Assembly: GCA_944321875.1 (NCBI GenBank)
Contig: CALUMX010000004.1
Span: 1-64,000 of the forward strand
DNA length: 64,000 bases
Direction: 5' to 3'
Source: an uncultured Muribaculaceae bacterium
GTDB lineage: Bacteria; Bacteroidota; Bacteroidia; Bacteroidales; Muribaculaceae
This document shows positions 7,115 to 15,616 of the stretch, piece after piece. The notes beneath the pieces are model-generated. The model had not been told where the DNA came from. It was given only the letters and a program-made list of their open reading frames with translations, and did no database searches. Positions within the stretch are counted from its first letter, which is position 1. Each line of letters starts with the position of its first letter. A program made the position numbers and the translations under genes.

Positions 7115-9787
7115 ATGAAAATAACGTTTAATATCGCCTATAATACTGCATGGGGCGAAAACTTATTCATTGTTGGCGACATCAGTGAGCTTGGAGCAGG
7201 ACTCGAGGAGGCTGCATTGCCGTTGTCATACAGCAACGGCCGTTGGAGCGCTTCAATAGAGGTAAGCTCTAAACTTCAGGAGTTTTCCTACTCTTACTTG
7301 GTTAAGAACGGAGACAGCGTAATCCGTCGGGAGTGGGGTAAGGCTCGCCGTGTCAGAACAGCCGATGTGAACTGCCCGATGGAGCTGTTTGACCAATGGT
7401 CAGACCAACCGACTGACAAGTCGTTCTATTCATCGATGTTCACGGAGGCCGTGTTCCGCAGAGAAAACCGTATGCCGGAAATGCCGGTGCGTAGCGGCTC
7501 TCTGACGTTGAAGGTGTTCGCTCCGTCTGTTCGTCCGAATGAAGAGTTGTTGATTGTTGGCAGCTGTCCCGAATTGGGAGAGTGGGACGAACGGAAGGCT
7601 GTGCGTCTGAGCGATGCCAATTATCCGGAATGGTCTGTGACTCTTCCGTTGCATCGAGGCGTGAAAATGCCTATGGAGTATAAGTTTGTCAAGAGGAATT
7701 TGACAACCAATCAGGTGTTCTGGGATTATTGTGAGAACAGAACTTTGAATGTGGAGGCAACTCAGTCGGCGGTCGTCGTGTCAGGTTTGCGTTTCTGTGA
7801 TTCAGAAAAGCCGTGGCATGGCGCGGGTACTGCAATTCCTGTCTTCTCCATTCGTACAGAAGAGGATTTTGGTGTAGGTGATTTCCTCAGTCTGAAGAAA
7901 ATGGTTGACTGGTTGGCGCAAACCGGACAAAAGGTGTTGCAGATACTCCCAATCAACGACACAACGATGACCAAGACTTGGGAGGATTCCTATCCATATA
8001 ATGCAAATTCGACATTCGCATTGCATCCGATGTATCTTAACTTGAAGGCTGTCGGAGAACTGCGAGATGGCGGACTCCGCGACTATTACAACCACCTGGC
8101 CGGTGAGCTCAACGCTCTTCCGGAGGTGGACTATGAAAGAGTCAATAATGCAAAAAATGAATATGTGCATGAGATTTTTGCCGAGGTAGGGGATGCAACT
8201 CTTGAAAGTGATGAATTCAAAACTTTCTTGGCTAAGAATGAATTCTGGCTTAAAAATTATGCAGCATTCTGTTTGTTGCGTGACCAATTCGGTACTCCGG
8301 ATTTCTCTCAATGGGGTGCGTATGCCCGTTTTGAGGCTAAGGCAATCGACCAGCTTTGCGCTGACCACCGCCGGGAGATTTCTGAAATCTATTTTGTGCA
8401 GTACCATCTGGATAAGCAATTGAGAGAAGTGAGAAACTATGCTCATGCGCACAACGTGGTGTTGAAGGGTGATATTCCTATCGGAATCAGCCGTACGAGC
8501 GCGGATGCATGGGTAGACCCTGACTTGTTCAATATGGATTGCCAGGCAGGTGCTCCGCCGGATGATTTCTCCGTGCTTGGACAGAATTGGGGATTCCCGA
8601 CCTACAATTGGGAAAAGATGCAGGAGGATGGTTTCCAATGGTGGAAAAACCGCATGCGCAAGATGGCGGAATATTTCGATTTGTATCGAATTGACCATAT
8701 TTTGGGCTTCTTCCGTATCTGGCAGATTCCGATGAGTGCCGTTCATGGTTTGCTGGGAACATTCAATCCGGCATTGCCATTCTCTCCAGACGAGATGCGC
8801 AACAACTATGATTTCTGGATTGATGTCGATTTGCATACCAATCCTTACATCATGGGATATTTCCTGACTGATTTCTTTGGAGAGTACACAGAAGAGGTTA
8901 GAAATACGTTCTTGGAAGAGATTGTCTACGGCCGTTATCGTTTGAAGGATTTTGTCAACACTCAGCAGAAGGTGGTGGCTTACTTCAAGACTCAGGTGCA
9001 GAATGAGAAGAACAAACGGATAGAGCAGGCTTTGCTTGGTCTGATAGACGATGTGCTGTTTATTGAGGACCCTGTCCAGAAGGGAAAATATCATCCGAGA
9101 ATTTCCGCGCAGCACACCTACGTATACCGCTCGCTCAATGACTATGAGCGTTGGTGCTTTAATCGTTTGTACAATGATTTCTTCTATCACAGACACAATG
9201 ATTTCTGGTATCATAAGGCCATGATGAAATTGCCCGCGCTGGTAGACTCTACGGATATGCTGGTGTGTGGTGAGGACTTGGGTATGATTCCGGATTGTGT
9301 GCCAGCGGTAATGGCTCAGTTGCAGATTCTGTCTTTGGAGATACAGCGCATGTCAAAGGACCCGAGTGTCGAATTCGGAAATCCGTATCACTATCCTTAT
9401 ACATCGGTATGTACGACTTCAACTCACGATATGGGCGGCGTGCGTCAATGGTGGGAAGAAAACCGCGACAAGACGCAGCGTTTCTTCAACCAGATGTTGT
9501 GTCAGCAAGGAGAGGCTCCTGTCTATGCGGAACCTTGGATTTGCGACATCATCATCAGCCAGCACTTGGAATCTCCGGCCATGCTGACAATTCTGCCGCT
9601 CCAGGATTGGTTGTCAATTGATGGTTCGCTACGCAGACAGAATCCGCATGAGGAGCAGATTAACATTCCTGCCATTTCCCGTCACTATTGGAGATACCGC
9701 ATGCATCTTACTGTAGAGAAGTTATTAGCGGAAACTGTATTCAATGACAATGTTAGAGGCAAAATAGAGCGCACAGGACGTCTATAA
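7115..9787 (+). CDS. malQ: 4-alpha-glucanotransferase (amylomaltase, GH77) with two N-terminal CBM20 domains
   Basis: An 890-residue enzyme that transfers alpha-1,4-glucan segments in glycogen/maltodextrin metabolism. Two starch-binding CBM20-like domains come first (about 1-110 and 125-230; both contain the LFIVG/LLIVG..ELG signature), then the GH77 catalytic barrel (about 245-870). The nucleophile is Asp527 in LYRIDHILGFFR and the acid/base is Glu720 in CGEDLGMIPD; STHDMGG and SYPYNANSTFALHP are also family motifs. This architecture matches plant DPE2 and the Bacteroidetes enzymes rather than the shorter E. coli MalQ (about 694 residues). There is no signal peptide, so it is cytosolic. It may be co-transcribed with nrdJ (46-bp gap), which would be coincidental in function. 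Confidence 0.95.
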   Translation: MKITFNIAYNTAWGENLFIVGDISELGAGLEEAALPLSYSNGRWSASIEVSSKLQEFSYSYLVKNGDSVIRREWGKARRVRTADVNCPMELFDQWSDQPTDKSFYSSMFTEAVFRRENRMPEMPVRSGSLTLKVFAPSVRPNEELLIVGSCPELGEWDERKAVRLSDANYPEWSVTLPLHRGVKMPMEYKFVKRNLTTNQVFWDYCENRTLNVEATQSAVVVSGLRFCDSEKPWHGAGTAIPVFSIRTEEDFGVGDFLSLKKMVDWLAQTGQKVLQILPINDTTMTKTWEDSYPYNANSTFALHPMYLNLKAVGELRDGGLRDYYNHLAGELNALPEVDYERVNNAKNEYVHEIFAEVGDATLESDEFKTFLAKNEFWLKNYAAFCLLRDQFGTPDFSQWGAYARFEAKAIDQLCADHRREISEIYFVQYHLDKQLREVRNYAHAHNVVLKGDIPIGISRTSADAWVDPDLFNMDCQAGAPPDDFSVLGQNWGFPTYNWEKMQEDGFQWWKNRMRKMAEYFDLYRIDHILGFFRIWQIPMSAVHGLLGTFNPALPFSPDEMRNNYDFWIDVDLHTNPYIMGYFLTDFFGEYTEEVRNTFLEEIVYGRYRLKDFVNTQQKVVAYFKTQVQNEKNKRIEQALLGLIDDVLFIEDPVQKGKYHPRISAQHTYVYRSLNDYERWCFNRLYNDFFYHRHNDFWYHKAMMKLPALVDSTDMLVCGEDLGMIPDCVPAVMAQLQILSLEIQRMSKDPSVEFGNPYHYPYTSVCTTSTHDMGGVRQWWEENRDKTQRFFNQMLCQQGEAPVYAEPWICDIIISQHLESPAMLTILPLQDWLSIDGSLRRQNPHEEQINIPAISRHYWRYRMHLTVEKLLAETVFNDNVRGKIERTGRL

Positions 9788-9811
9788 AGCCTTGGTGACA
9801 GATACAGGCAA

Positions 9812-9845
9812 AAGGCCGGCAGCATTCGTTGCCGGCCTTATTTTA
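9812..9845 (+). terminator. Intrinsic terminator after malQ
   Basis: AAGGCCGGCA and its complement (9830-9839) form a 10-bp GC-rich stem with an 8-nt loop, followed by TATTTTAT. It lies 25 bp after the malQ stop. Confidence 0.85.
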
Positions 9846-9859
9846 TTCGTATGAAAACG

Positions 9860-9896
9860 AAAGGAGCCGACCTCGATTCGAGGTCGGCTCCTTTTT
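9860..9896. terminator. Bidirectional terminator between malQ and rpoD
   Basis: AAGGAGCCGACCTCGA and its complement form a long, nearly loopless hairpin with a T-run on the plus side and an A-run on the left arm. It can end rpoD transcription (minus) and back up the malQ terminator (plus). Confidence 0.85.
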
Positions 9897-9928
9897 CTTC
9901 TTTTCCGTCATTGAGTTGATATCAATGA

Positions 9929-10789
9929 TTAATCTCCTAAATAAGATTTTAATAAACGACTTTTTTGTCCTTTAAGTTTTCTGATCGCCTTTTCTTTAAT
10001 TTGGCGGACACGTTCGCGAGTCAAATCAAATTTTGCACCAATCTCTTCGAGTGTCATTTCCTGGCAACCGATACCGAAGAACATTTTAAGAATTTCGCGT
10101 TCCCGGTCTTGAAGTTGGTTGAGTGCGCGGTCCACTTCTTTTGAGAGGGATTCCTGGTTGAGAGAGCTGTCGGCCATTGGAGAATCATCGTTTGTCAATA
10201 CGTCAAGAAGACTGTTGTCCTCACCTTCAACAAACGGTGCATCCATTGAGATGTGACGTCCGGAAACTTTCAGTGTGTCTGAAATTTTGTCTACCGGAAT
10301 GTCAAGCTGGCTGGCAAGCTCTTCCGGTGACGGCCGGCGTTCGTTTTCCTGCTCGAATTTGGAAAGGGCCTTGCTGATTTTGTTCAAAGAACCAACTTGG
10401 TTAAGCGGGAGGCGAACAATTCTCGATTGTTCTGCCAATGCCTGCAGGATGGATTGGCGGATCCACCATACTGCGTAGGAAATGAATTTGAATCCACGAG
10501 TCTCATCAAATTTCTGAGCTGCTTTAATCAAGCCTAAATTACCTTCATTAATCAAGTCGGGCAGACTTAATCCCTGATTTTGGTACTGCTTTGCTACAGA
10601 AACGACGAAACGAAGATTCGCACGAGTCAATTTATCCAATGCCACCTGGTCGCCGTTACGTATTCGCTGAGCAAGTTCAACTTCTTCTTCAACTGAAATA
10701 AGATCTTCACGTCCAATCTCCTGCAGATACTTGTCGAGCGAGGCACTTTCGCGATTGGTAATTGATTTGGTAATCTTTAATTGTCTCAT
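9929..10789 (-). CDS. rpoD: Primary RNA polymerase sigma factor (RpoD/SigA)
   Basis: A 286-residue primary sigma factor. It lacks region 1.1 and the non-conserved insertion of the E. coli protein, as in the characterised Bacteroides sigma-ABfr. Region 1.2 is at about 17-50; regions 2.1-2.4 at about 60-130 ([28 protein letters not shown] for -7 box recognition and melting); region 3 at about 130-205; region 4 at about 222-278 with the helix-turn-helix [22 protein letters not shown]. This protein is expected to read the TTTG/TAnnTTTG promoters found throughout the window. The gene is monocistronic, with its own consensus promoter at 10824-10855 and a strong terminator. Confidence 0.97.
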   Translation of the reverse strand: MRQLKITKSITNRESASLDKYLQEIGREDLISVEEEVELAQRIRNGDQVALDKLTRANLRFVVSVAKQYQNQGLSLPDLINEGNLGLIKAAQKFDETRGFKFISYAVWWIRQSILQALAEQSRIVRLPLNQVGSLNKISKALSKFEQENERRPSPEELASQLDIPVDKISDTLKVSGRHISMDAPFVEGEDNSLLDVLTNDDSPMADSSLNQESLSKEVDRALNQLQDREREILKMFFGIGCQEMTLEEIGAKFDLTRERVRQIKEKAIRKLKGQKSRLLKSYLGD

Positions 10790-10823
10790 TTATTTCCTAA
10801 AACTTAAAAACACGTTTTAAATG

Positions 10824-10855
10824 CAAAGATAGCGCTTTTCGTCAGCATTTGCAAA
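10824..10855 (-). promoter_or_regulatory. Promoter of rpoD
   Basis: On the minus strand TTTG (10855-10852) and TATCTTTG (10831-10824) are spaced by 20 bp, a perfect match to the consensus the encoded sigma factor should recognise, implying autoregulation. The box ends 34 bp before the ATG. Confidence 0.85.
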
Positions 10856-10941
10856 AAAATGTCGCTTTTATTAGCGAGGAACATAATGCAGAATACTTTT
10901 GGAAACGGCTTTCCATGCATTTGGATTATCGTAAATATAAC

Positions 10942-10978
10942 AATCGGGTAGAAGCATTGGTTCAGCTTCTACCCGATT
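10942..10978 (-). terminator. Terminator after the Deg protease gene
   Basis: A 14-bp perfect inverted repeat (AATCGGGTAGAAGC) with a 9-nt loop lies 23 bp beyond the stop of the minus-strand protease gene and upstream of the rpoD promoter. Confidence 0.8.
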
Positions 10979-11000
10979 TTATTTAAGAATTCTTTGTGAT

Positions 11001-12470
11001 TTATTCTTCGTCAGTCAGCGGTACGGCAATGTATGTTCGTTTCCCATTTGGTTGGATACCCTTGATGAACATAACTTTGTCGGACGACTTGTCGCGCATG
11101 ATGCTTTCGTAGATGAATTCAACATCGCTCTGAGAGTTGACCGGATTGCCGTTGATTTCTACAATGACAAATCCGTTTTTGATGCCGGCAGCCTTGAATC
11201 GGCCCTCTGTAAGGCCTTTGACTTGTACTCCGTTGCTAATGTGGAGCGATTCTTTAGTGCTGTCAGACAACTTCATGAAGGCGCATCCCAAAGCGGTGAA
11301 ATCATCGTTCTTTGTAATTTTCGTATTGCCTTGTGAGTTGCGGAATACGACTGATACTTCCTGCGTCTTACCATCGCGAACAAATTTGATGGTTGATTTG
11401 TCGCCAGGAGAGAAGCGGCTGACTGCTTCCTGCAGACTTGCGGAGTTCTTCACTTTCTTATCGCCGATTTGGATAATGACATCACCTGTCTTTAATCCGG
11501 CTTCGTCTGCAGCGCTGTTGTTTTCTACTTGAACAACGTATACACCTTCAGTTACACCGGTAATCTTTTCTTTTTCTCGCAATTCAGGCGTGAGTTCCGT
11601 GAATGTCACACCGAGCATTGCACGTTGTACCTGTCCGTATTGACGGAGGTCTGTGACAACTTTCTTGACAATGGAAGAAGGGATGGCAAATGCATATCCG
11701 CTATAGTCGCCTGTGCGGGAATAAATGAGCGTATTGATACCGATGAGTTCGCCTCTTGTGTTGACCAAAGCTCCGCCACTATTGCCTTGGTTGACAACGG
11801 CATCCGTCTGAATGAAGGATTCGATACCCATTTGCTGGCTGTGGGTAATGGAGGAGATGTTACGAGCTTTCGCGCTGATGATACCTGCTGTAACTGTTGA
11901 CGTAAAGCCAAACGGGTTACCCACGGCAAGAACCCATTCGCCAACTTTAAGTTTGTCGGAGTCTCCGAAGGTGATAAACGACAGGTCTTCCGCATCAATC
12001 TTGAGCAAGGCGAGGTCAGTAGCCGCGTCGGCTCCGATTACCGTTGCATTGTATGTGGAATTGTCGTTGAGCGTGATTTCTAACTTTTCAGCTCCTTCGA
12101 TAACGTGATTGTTGGTTATGATATAGCCGTCAGCGCTGATGATAACACCAGAGCCTAAGCCCAGCGGCTGAGGTTCCGCATTGCGTTGCGGACGTTGTTG
12201 ACGGCTGGGTCCGAAGAAGAATTCGAAAAGTGGGTCGTTGAATTCAGACATGCGGCTTTGGCGGGGAGTCGCAAAGCTTTTGATGCTGACAACGCAGTTG
12301 ATTGTGCTTTCGGCTGCAGTCGTGAAATCAGTGGGTGCCGATGATGTCGACACTGCCTGAATAAAATTCCCTGAATCAGAAACGGAGTTGTTGCCAGCCT
12401 CTGCACATGAGGTGGCGAACAAGGTAGCCGCAAGGGCTAACACCAATGTTTGTTTCTTGTACTTATCCAT
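11001..12470 (-). CDS. degP: Do/HtrA-family serine endopeptidase (DegP/DegQ-like), lipoprotein
   Basis: A 489-residue envelope quality-control protease. A type II signal with lipobox ATSC predicts lipidation at Cys22, so it is probably membrane-tethered rather than free in the periplasm. The trypsin-like domain carries the triad His122 (TNNHVIEG), Asp152 (TDLALL) and Ser231 (GNSGGAL). A Phe/Gly/Gln/Arg-rich LA-loop-like segment (about 80-100) precedes it. Two PDZ domains follow (about 275-365 and 385-485), the usual DegP/DegQ plan. The gene stands alone; its upstream region holds a long inverted repeat and no standard housekeeping promoter, which would fit stress-sigma control (inference). 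Confidence 0.95.
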   Translation of the reverse strand: MDKYKKQTLVLALAATLFATSCAEAGNNSVSDSGNFIQAVSTSSAPTDFTTAAESTINCVVSIKSFATPRQSRMSEFNDPLFEFFFGPSRQQRPQRNAEPQPLGLGSGVIISADGYIITNNHVIEGAEKLEITLNDNSTYNATVIGADAATDLALLKIDAEDLSFITFGDSDKLKVGEWVLAVGNPFGFTSTVTAGIISAKARNISSITHSQQMGIESFIQTDAVVNQGNSGGALVNTRGELIGINTLIYSRTGDYSGYAFAIPSSIVKKVVTDLRQYGQVQRAMLGVTFTELTPELREKEKITGVTEGVYVVQVENNSAADEAGLKTGDVIIQIGDKKVKNSASLQEAVSRFSPGDKSTIKFVRDGKTQEVSVVFRNSQGNTKITKNDDFTALGCAFMKLSDSTKESLHISNGVQVKGLTEGRFKAAGIKNGFVIVEINGNPVNSQSDVEFIYESIMRDKSSDKVMFIKGIQPNGKRTYIAVPLTDEE

Positions 12471-12518
12471 ATTGTAAAAGTTAAATTACATCTATATTAA
12501 TATTTTAAACTGTTAAAA

Positions 12519-12578
12519 TTAACGGTTTGCTGTCCCTAATATACTGCTAAATTTTTTAGGAAAACAACAAACCGTTAA
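12519..12578. repeat. Inverted repeat between the DUF695-like gene and degP
   Basis: An 11-bp perfect inverted repeat (TTAACGGTTTG at 12519-12529 and its complement at 12568-12578) encloses a second 5-bp stem (CCTAA 12535-12539 with TTAGG 12556-12560). On the minus strand it could be a terminator for the upstream gene, with an AT-rich tail, or a structured element in the degP leader 49 bp before the start codon. The sequence alone does not decide. Confidence 0.55.
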
Positions 12579-12679
12579 TTATTTAAGTTTAATTAAATGT
12601 AGCCATTTTCTGATAATTGAAAATGTAAACTATATCTAATTTCTATCACATTGTATTAATGTAAGTGTGTTAATTTAAC

Positions 12680-13132
12680 TTATTCTTCGTCGCACTCAAT
12701 TTCAGTGAGGTTTTTCATTTCGAGATACTCTTCCCATTCCGGGTCTTTTTCTGCATATATCTCGAGCGGGAGCAACTCAAAAGAGGCGAGGGCTTCGTTC
12801 ATCATGAACTGGAATTTGCGGGGATTCAGTGTGTAGAAAATCCAATTGCGCTCGCCGTTGCCGGTGTAGATTCCTGTCATGATGGCGGCTGGGTCCTTAA
12901 CGAATGCATTTTGTAAGGCATCAGTTACGGCTTCCATTGTCGTGGAGGTCGCAAAGTCGGGCATGCCGTTCTTGTCGGGTGTATAGCGCCAGGTTATTTC
13001 AATACGGTCTGTGTACTTGCCTGTTGCGATGACCGGTTCAACCCCTTTGCGCCCTGTGACGATAATCGTTTCTCCATTATCGCCTTCGGCAGGCGATGTC
13101 CACCATTCGTTTCCTATTTTTAATTTTGCCAT
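12680..13132 (-). CDS. DUF695-like cytosolic protein of unknown function
   Basis: A 150-residue soluble protein with no signal peptide or membrane segment. The second half (NWIFYTLNPRKFQFMMNEAL, then EIYAEKDPEWEEYLEM) resembles the C-terminal part of DUF695 domains, where a Trp/Tyr-rich strand, a helix with NEAL and a DPEW motif are conserved. The first half has two strands around VTGRKGVEPVIATGKY. The assignment is by motif recollection, not search. It is divergent from rmuC (134 bp between starts) and upstream of degP on the same strand, 209 bp away. No function is proposed. Confidence 0.75.
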   Translation of the reverse strand: MAKLKIGNEWWTSPAEGDNGETIIVTGRKGVEPVIATGKYTDRIEITWRYTPDKNGMPDFATSTTMEAVTDALQNAFVKDPAAIMTGIYTGNGERNWIFYTLNPRKFQFMMNEALASFELLPLEIYAEKDPEWEEYLEMKNLTEIECDEE

Positions 13133-13266
13133 AATTCAATTTTTTATGTAGTCTAAGTTACGGACATTCCGTGAGATGGCAAAATTTTGGCTTTGCTTTT
13201 TCGGAACAGTGCATTTCGGGATGTCGAATTAATATTGTAATTTTACAGAAACAAGCTATTATAAAG

Positions 13267-14559
13267 ATGACATTATTGAATATTGTATTGGTCATTGCGG
13301 CTATCGCGATGGCTGTATTGTTTTTTCTTCAAAAACAAAAAACAGCAGTTTTAAAGAATGAGAATGCCGGCCGTCAGCTGACGATAGAAGGCCTTGAACG
13401 TCAAATTGCCGGTAACCAGGCAAAAATCACGGCACTGGAGGCGGAGATCTCCGGCTTGCGTCGTGAGTTGACTGACCGACAGGTTGAAAATGCGAGACTG
13501 GCAGAGAAGATACAGAACCTGGATTTATTCAACGCTACCATTCAGAAGGAGGCGGAAACAAAATTCAAGGTTTTGGCGGGTGAGATTTTTGCTCATCAGA
13601 GCAAGGACAGCGAGCGTCGGTTGGGAGAACTGCTGCAACCGTTGCGGGAGAATATTGCTGATTTCAAAAAGACGGTAACTGACGCCTATATCTCGGAAGC
13701 AAAGGAACGGAGTGCATTGGGACAGCACATTCAGGGACTGATGGAGTTGAACCGTTCTATTGGAAAAGAAGCGAGAGAGCTGACGGAAGCCTTGACCGGA
13801 AATACGAAAGTGCAGGGTGATTGGGGCGAAATGGTGCTTCAGACCATTCTTGAGAAGTCGGGGTTGGTTGAGAATGAGAATTTTTTTGTTCAGAATACGC
13901 GTCACGAGGATGGTAGCGTCTATGTTGGCGAGAACAATCGTCGGTTGCGCCCTGATGTCGTGGTAATTTTGCCGGATAAGAAGTTTGTCGTAATTGACTC
14001 GAAAGTCTCCTTGACCGCTTATGTGGATTATGTCAACGCCGATACGGAAGAAAAGAGAGAAAGCAGCGGCCGACGCCATCTGCAGTCGATAAGAGCGCAT
14101 TTGAAAGAGTTGGAGACTAAGAAATATCAGGATTATGTCGGACCGAGCAATGAGAGCCGTTTGGATTATGTACTGATGTTTATCCCTAACGAGCATGCCT
14201 ATATGACGGCTATGTCGCTTGACAATCAGTTGTGGATGGAGGCTTACGAAAAACGTGTAGTGATAATCAGTCCTGTTCACGTTATGTCGACATTGCGGTT
14301 GATTGCTCAATTATGGACCCGTGACCGCCAGACGAAAAATGCGCTCAAGATAGCGGAGGAGGGCGGTCGGTTGTACGATAAGTTTGTCGGATTTGTTTCC
14401 GACATGGATGCAATCGGACAAGGAATGGATAAAGCGAGAGATGCTTATGATAAAGCGATGAACAAGTTGAAATCAGGTAATGGCAATCTTATTTCCAAGA
14501 CCGCCCGGTTACGGGAATTGGGTGCAAAAACTGAGAAAATGCTGCCGGAAGCTGATTAA
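13267..14559 (+). CDS. rmuC: DNA recombination protein RmuC homolog
   Basis: From the ATG at 13267 the product is 430 residues. An N-terminal membrane anchor (about 2-20, LLNIVLVIAAIAMAVLFFLQ) is followed by a long coiled coil (about 25-130, Glu/Gln/Lys rich) and the RmuC nuclease-like domain (about 150-400) with GNTKVQGDWGE, LRPDVVVILPD and VIDSKVSL, the PD-(D/E)xK-like core of the family. In E. coli RmuC limits recombination between short inverted repeats; its biochemistry is unsettled. An earlier in-frame ATG at 13171 adds 32 residues lacking conservation and would place sequence before the membrane anchor, so it is rejected. The gene ends just before a perfect bidirectional terminator shared with fmt. 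Confidence 0.93.
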   Translation: MTLLNIVLVIAAIAMAVLFFLQKQKTAVLKNENAGRQLTIEGLERQIAGNQAKITALEAEISGLRRELTDRQVENARLAEKIQNLDLFNATIQKEAETKFKVLAGEIFAHQSKDSERRLGELLQPLRENIADFKKTVTDAYISEAKERSALGQHIQGLMELNRSIGKEARELTEALTGNTKVQGDWGEMVLQTILEKSGLVENENFFVQNTRHEDGSVYVGENNRRLRPDVVVILPDKKFVVIDSKVSLTAYVDYVNADTEEKRESSGRRHLQSIRAHLKELETKKYQDYVGPSNESRLDYVLMFIPNEHAYMTAMSLDNQLWMEAYEKRVVIISPVHVMSTLRLIAQLWTRDRQTKNALKIAEEGGRLYDKFVGFVSDMDAIGQGMDKARDAYDKAMNKLKSGNGNLISKTARLRELGAKTEKMLPEAD

Positions 14560-14573
14560 ACTATTATGTATGA

Positions 14574-14620
14574 TAACAAGAAACCGGCCTCAAATTCTTT
14601 TTGAGGCCGGTTTCTTGTTA
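14574..14620. terminator. Bidirectional terminator between rmuC and fmt
   Basis: A perfect inverted repeat of about 20 bp (TAACAAGAAACCGGCCTCAA and its complement) with a short loop sits between two convergent stop codons. Its A-rich left and T-rich right ends serve both genes. Confidence 0.9.
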
Positions 14621-14629
14621 TATTGGATA

Positions 14630-15589
14630 TTACTCTAACGTGACTTTGTCGAGGTTGAATCCTCTTAGGAAGTCGGCTGAATCCATCCGTTTCTTTCCTG
14701 AAAGTTGGAGAGAGAGGATTTCAAGCAATCCGTCTGCGCATTGGCAGTAAAGGTGTCCGTTCTCCACTTTTACGAGACCCGGACTGGTTGTTGTGGCAGA
14801 TATTGGCAGTGACGTCTCAAAAATTTTTATCTGGAATGTTTTCCCATCTTTTGAGAATTCGCTCCATGCTGCGGGATAGGGTGACAATCCGCGAATATGG
14901 TTGTAGACATCCATTGCAGGACGATTGAAGTCAATGTGGCAGGTGTCCTTGAATATTTTCGGTGCGGGAGTCGGAATCTCGCCTTTGAGAATGTCGTCTT
15001 GAGGAATTGTCTTGACTGTTCCGGCCAAAATGTCATCGACGGTCTCTATGACCATATCTGCGCCGAGATACATCAGTTTGTCGTGAACGATTCCCACATT
15101 GTCCGTAATTTCGACAGGAACACTGCGTTGTTGGATAATATCGCCTGTGTCAATTTCGTGTTTGAGGAAGAAGGTTGTGACTCCGGTTGTCGTGTCACCA
15201 TTAATCACGGCCCAGTTGATGGGGGCTGCTCCACGGTATTTGGGTAGTAGGGATGCATGGAGATTGAATGTGCCGAGTCGCGGCATGCCCCAAACCACTT
15301 CCGGAAGCATGCGGAACGCAATGACGATAAACAGGTCTGCGTTAATTTCGCGCAAGCGGTTGACAAATCCCTCGTCCTTCAGTTTCTCCGGTTGCAGTAG
15401 CGGAAGATTATGCTCGACGGCGTATTTCTTTACGTCGGATTGAATCATGTGGTGTCCGCGACCGGCTTGCTTGTCGGGCATTGTTACGACGGCTGCAATA
15501 TTGTAGCCTCCGTCGACCAAACGGGAAAGGCTGGTTACGGCAAATTCGGGTGTGCCGAAAAATACAATCTTTAAATCTTTCTTATCCAT
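14630..15589 (-). CDS. fmt: Methionyl-tRNA formyltransferase
   Basis: A 319-residue cytosolic enzyme that formylates initiator Met-tRNA using 10-formyl-tetrahydrofolate. The N-terminal Rossmann-like formyltransferase domain contains FFGTPEFAV at the start and the catalytic block FNLHASLLPKYRGAAP (Asn/His) followed by HEIDTGDII with the catalytic Asp. A C-terminal OB-like tRNA-binding domain covers about 210-319. Length matches E. coli Fmt (315). It is the last gene of the minus-strand run tsaC - sugar transferase - ClC - fmt, 27 bp after the ClC stop, and ends at a strong terminator. Confidence 0.97.
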   Translation of the reverse strand: MDKKDLKIVFFGTPEFAVTSLSRLVDGGYNIAAVVTMPDKQAGRGHHMIQSDVKKYAVEHNLPLLQPEKLKDEGFVNRLREINADLFIVIAFRMLPEVVWGMPRLGTFNLHASLLPKYRGAAPINWAVINGDTTTGVTTFFLKHEIDTGDIIQQRSVPVEITDNVGIVHDKLMYLGADMVIETVDDILAGTVKTIPQDDILKGEIPTPAPKIFKDTCHIDFNRPAMDVYNHIRGLSPYPAAWSEFSKDGKTFQIKIFETSLPISATTTSPGLVKVENGHLYCQCADGLLEILSLQLSGKKRMDSADFLRGFNLDKVTLE

Positions 15590-15616
15590 AAATTGGTAGT
15601 TTTTGCGAGTTTTGGA

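Noticed and set aside
7802-9214. 470-codon open frame on the minus strand opposite malQ
   Set aside because: It is antisense to a clear GH77 enzyme with all catalytic residues, has no recognisable domain, and its composition (Ile/Ser/His rich) is that of a shadow frame.
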